Below the pieces are notes generated by a model. That model made no database searches. It was not told the origin of the DNA and saw nothing but the letters and a program-made list of their open reading frames with translations. A DNA stretch of 7,597 nt from Arenimonas sp. (GTDB taxonomy: Bacteria > Pseudomonadota > Gammaproteobacteria > Xanthomonadales > Xanthomonadaceae): the NCBI GenBank assembly GCA_003497545.1, contig DNNT01000063.1:519-8115 (forward strand), read 5' to 3'. The position numbers and the translations under genes were made by a program. Shown in pieces: positions 5,198 through 7,597 of the stretch (the first letter of the stretch is position 1; every line of letters starts with the position of its first letter).

Positions 5198-7372
5198 ATG
5201 TCTTCCTTCTCCAAGCCACGACTGGCGGAATCGCCCTGCCCGGACCCCTGTCCGGACGCCGTGGCCGTGCTAGAACGCAAGCTCGGGGAATACCTGCCGG
5301 CCGACCAGGTCCAGCGGGTCCGGCGCGCCTATGAGGTAGGCGCCCGTGCCCACGAGGGCCAGCTGCGCAAGAGCGGCGAGCCCTACATCACCCACCCGAT
5401 CGCCGTCGCCGGCATCCTGGCCGAGCTGCGCCTGGACGCGGAAACGCTCTGCGCCGCCATCCTGCACGACGCGCTCGAGGACACGCCGCTGCCGCGCAGC
5501 GAGATCGAGCGCGAGTTCAGCCCGGCCGTGGCCGAACTGGTGGACGGCGTCACCAAGCTCGACAAGCTGCATTTCCGCGACCGCCAGGAAGCCGCCGCCG
5601 AAAGCTTCCGCAAGATGATGCTGGCGATGGCGCGCGACCTGCGCGTCATCCTGATCAAGCTGGCCGACCGCCTGCACAACATGCGCACGCTCGATTCGAT
5701 GGCCGCCGAATCGCGCCGCCGCATCGCCCGCGAGACGCTCGAGATCTACGCGCCCATCGCCCAGCGCCTGGGCATGAACAAGATCAAGGCCGAACTGCAG
5801 GACCTCGGTTTCCGCGCGCTGTACCCGAAGCGACACGCCGTCATTTCGCGGCGCATCGCCTCGCAGCCGGTGATGCGTCGCGAGGCCCTGGCCACGGTCG
5901 AGGCGCAGCTGGCCCAGCGCCTGGCCCAGGAAGCCTTGCCGCACACCCTGGTGAGCCGGGTGAAGTCGCCCTGGAGCATCTACACCAAGATGCGCCAGGA
6001 GAACAAAAGCCTGGAGCAGGTGCTGGACGTGTTCGGCTTCCGCATCGTGGTGCCGGGCGTGATGCAGTGCTACCACGCACTGGGCGCGGTGCATTCGGTC
6101 TACAAGCCGCTCGACGCCCGCTTCCGCGACTTCATCGCCATCCCCAAGGCCAACGGTTACCAGAGCCTGCACACGGTGCTGTTCGGACCCTACGGCGCGC
6201 CGGTGGAAGTGCAGATCCGCACCGAGGAAATGGACCTGGTGGCCGAACGCGGCGTGGCCGCGCACTGGCTGTACAAGAACGCCGGCACCGGCAGCAGCGC
6301 CGCGCAGGCACGCGCCCAGGACTGGATCCGCAACCTGATGGACACCCAGCAGGCTGCGGGCTCTTCGCTCGAGTTCCTGGAAAACGTGAAGGTCGACCTG
6401 TTCCCGGACGAGGTCTACCTGTTCACGCCCAAGGGCGACATCATGGCGCTGCCGCGCAACGCCACCACCCTGGATTTCGCCTACGCCGTGCACACCGACG
6501 TGGGCAACCACGCCGTCGCCGCGCGCGTGGACAAGAAGCTGGTGCCGCTGCGCACCAAGCTGGCCAGCGGCCAGAGCGTGGAAATCATCACTGCGCCCTC
6601 CGCCTCGCCGGGCCCGCAGTGGCTTGAGTACGTGGTGTCGAGCAAGGCGCGCACCGCCATCCGCCACTTCCTCAAGCGCCTCGAGCACGAGGACGCGGTG
6701 GACCTGGGCCACCGCATGCTCGACCGCGCGCTCGAGGCCATGGAAAGTTCGCTCGACCGCATCCCGGCCGGGCGCATCGAACAACTGCTGGGCGACCTGC
6801 GCTACCGCAGGCTCGAGGAACTGCTGGCCGACATCGCCCTGGGCAACCGCATGCCGGCGCAGGTGGCGCGCATGATGGTGCACGGCCAGGACGAGTTGCC
6901 GCTGCCGTCGGCGCCGCTGCCGCCGGTGCCCACCGAACGCATCATGATCAGCGGCAGCGAGCGCGGCGTGCTCAGCTTCGCCGCCTGCTGCCACCCGATC
7001 CCCGGCGACGAGATCATGGGTTACCTCAGCGCCGGCAAGGGCGTGGTGGTGCACCGCGCCGACTGCCCGAACGTGGCCGAATACCGCAAGTTCCCCGAAC
7101 GCTGCGTGCCCATGGCCTGGGATCGCAACGTCGAGGGCGACTACCGCGTCATGCTGCGCATCGAGGTGGAGAACAAGCCCGGCGTGCTGGCCCAGGTGGC
7201 GGCGGCGGTGGCCGAGAGCAATTCCAACATCGACGCGGTCGAATACCGCGAGCGTGACCTGACGGTGTCGGTGATGGAGTTCTCGATCGAAGTGCGCCAC
7301 CGCAAGCACCTGGCCGACGTGATCCGGCGCATCCGCCGCCTGGGCGTGGTGCACGGGGTGCAGCGCGTCTGA
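5198..7372 (+). CDS. spoT: Bifunctional (p)ppGpp synthetase / hydrolase (SpoT, RSH family)
   Basis: Makes and degrades the stringent-response alarmone (p)ppGpp. Long RSH protein of 724 residues (E. coli SpoT 702). Domains in order: HD hydrolase (about 45–200) with intact ILHDALEDT (88–96, H90/D91 and E94/D95); synthetase (about 250–360) with [42 protein letters not shown] (307–326) and [10 protein letters not shown] (337–346); TGS (about 398–460) starting [16 protein letters not shown]; helical region; conserved-cysteine region with [10 protein letters not shown] (595–604); and a C-terminal ACT domain (about 648–724). The intact HD box separates it from RelA, whose hydrolase is dead. RFRD replaces the usual RFKD of bifunctional enzymes, keeping the basic character. 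Residues 1–22, with CPDPCPD at 14–20, extend beyond the E. coli N-terminus. The ATG at 5198 lacks a clear Shine-Dalgarno; in-frame GTG codons at residues 22 and 24 are alternatives. Confidence 0.96.
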   Translation: MSSFSKPRLAESPCPDPCPDAVAVLERKLGEYLPADQVQRVRRAYEVGARAHEGQLRKSGEPYITHPIAVAGILAELRLDAETLCAAILHDALEDTPLPRSEIEREFSPAVAELVDGVTKLDKLHFRDRQEAAAESFRKMMLAMARDLRVILIKLADRLHNMRTLDSMAAESRRRIARETLEIYAPIAQRLGMNKIKAELQDLGFRALYPKRHAVISRRIASQPVMRREALATVEAQLAQRLAQEALPHTLVSRVKSPWSIYTKMRQENKSLEQVLDVFGFRIVVPGVMQCYHALGAVHSVYKPLDARFRDFIAIPKANGYQSLHTVLFGPYGAPVEVQIRTEEMDLVAERGVAAHWLYKNAGTGSSAAQARAQDWIRNLMDTQQAAGSSLEFLENVKVDLFPDEVYLFTPKGDIMALPRNATTLDFAYAVHTDVGNHAVAARVDKKLVPLRTKLASGQSVEIITAPSASPGPQWLEYVVSSKARTAIRHFLKRLEHEDAVDLGHRMLDRALEAMESSLDRIPAGRIEQLLGDLRYRRLEELLADIALGNRMPAQVARMMVHGQDELPLPSAPLPPVPTERIMISGSERGVLSFAACCHPIPGDEIMGYLSAGKGVVVHRADCPNVAEYRKFPERCVPMAWDRNVEGDYRVMLRIEVENKPGVLAQVAAAVAESNSNIDAVEYRERDLTVSVMEFSIEVRHRKHLADVIRRIRRLGVVHGVQRV

Positions 7373-7403
7373 GCGCGGCTGGCGGGCGGTCGCGCGCCGC
7401 TCC

Positions 7404-7409
7404 TACAAT
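7404..7409 (+). promoter_or_regulatory. Possible -10 element for ridA
   Basis: TACAAT, identical to the rpoZ -10, lies 30 nt before the ridA ATG in the 67-nt gap after spoT. The GC-rich sequence upstream offers no clear -35. It would give ridA a start of its own in addition to read-through from spoT. Confidence 0.5.
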
Positions 7410-7429
7410 GGCCGTCCACGCCGAACGCC

Positions 7430-7434
7430 GAGGT
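7430..7434 (+). promoter_or_regulatory. Ribosome binding site of ridA
   Basis: GAGGT with five bases to the ATG at 7440, supporting that start codon. Confidence 0.7.
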
Positions 7435-7439
7435 CCGCC

Positions 7440-7597
7440 ATGCCCCGCCATGCCATCAGCACCCCGAACGCCCCCGCCGCCATCGGCCCGTATTCGCAGG
7501 CCGTGCGCGCCGGCGGCACGGTTTACCTGTCCGGCCAGATCCCGCTCGATCCGGCCACCGGCGAGCTGGTGCAGGCCGACATCGCCACCGAGGCGCG
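7440..7597 (+). CDS. ridA: RidA family reactive imine/enamine deaminase (N-terminal part, cut by window edge)
   Basis: Hydrolyses reactive enamine/imine intermediates, such as 2-aminoacrylate from PLP enzymes like threonine/serine dehydratase, to keto acids and ammonia. Only 52 full codons are present, of about 127 usual for the family. GPYSQAV (16–22) and [15 protein letters not shown] (29–43) are signature RidA/YjgF stretches. The catalytic arginine lies in the missing C-terminal half, so it is not possible to tell an active RidA from another member of the Rid superfamily. It reads in the same direction as spoT, 67 nt after its stop, with its own ribosome binding site and a probable -10. 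Confidence 0.88.
   Translation, partial: MPRHAISTPNAPAAIGPYSQAVRAGGTVYLSGQIPLDPATGELVQADIATEA

Noticed and set aside
5270..7354. A 694-codon open frame antisense to spoT
   Set aside because: Its translation is rich in H, A, V, G, Q and R with no recognisable domain. It mirrors the codon periodicity of spoT, whose identity is certain. GC-rich third positions suppress stops on the opposite strand.
7373..7395. GCGCG (7373–7377) / CGCGC (7391–7395) as a spoT terminator
   Set aside because: Only a 5-bp stem with a 13-nt loop and no T-tract; expected by chance at this GC.
1..7597. Search by eye for mobile elements, defence genes, CRISPR repeats, tRNAs and toxin–antitoxin pairs
   Set aside because: Nothing found. 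The window is filled by conserved housekeeping genes with even composition, and the only long gene-free stretch (352–704) is explained by the riboswitch leader.

Overview
This is a GC-rich stretch (roughly 70% by eye) of bacterial housekeeping chromosome. The protein sequences and the gene order rph–rdgB–hemW / yicC–gmk–rpoZ–spoT–ridA suggest a gammaproteobacterium of the Xanthomonadales (Lysobacter/Luteimonas/Xanthomonas type). That placement is inferred from remembered family resemblance, not from a search. Genes are dense and codon use looks uniform. I see no insertion sequence, phage gene, CRISPR array, tRNA or rRNA.

Left part, minus strand (1–705): the first 117 codons of a BtuB-type TonB-dependent vitamin B12 receptor, with signal peptide, TonB box and start of the plug. 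It is preceded by a 353-nt non-coding leader that holds a textbook cobalamin riboswitch at 498–657. About 150 nt separate the B12 box from the btuB start codon. That stretch contains GC-rich hairpins, no U-tract terminator, and a possible 28-codon upstream ORF whose stop overlaps the btuB start as ATGA.

Middle, minus strand (705–3188): a tight operon transcribed in the order rph (RNase PH), rdgB (dITP/XTP pyrophosphatase), hemW (radical SAM heme chaperone). Gaps are 2 and 4 nt, there are no clear internal Shine-Dalgarno sites, and hemW probably starts at GTG.

Right part, plus strand (3255–7597): yicC (endoribonuclease family), read divergently from rph across a 66-nt gap, overlaps gmk (guanylate kinase) by ATGA. 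Next come rpoZ (RNA polymerase omega) with its own good sigma-70 type promoter, spoT (bifunctional (p)ppGpp synthetase/hydrolase), and the 5' end of ridA (imine deaminase), cut by the window edge.

Functionally the plus-strand cluster links GMP phosphorylation, (p)ppGpp metabolism and the RNA polymerase subunit that forms part of a ppGpp site. The divergent side carries RNA 3'-end processing, nucleotide-pool cleaning and heme insertion. I found no undescribed system. The parts most worth a second look are the btuB leader (riboswitch plus possible coupled upstream ORF) and the start region of spoT.
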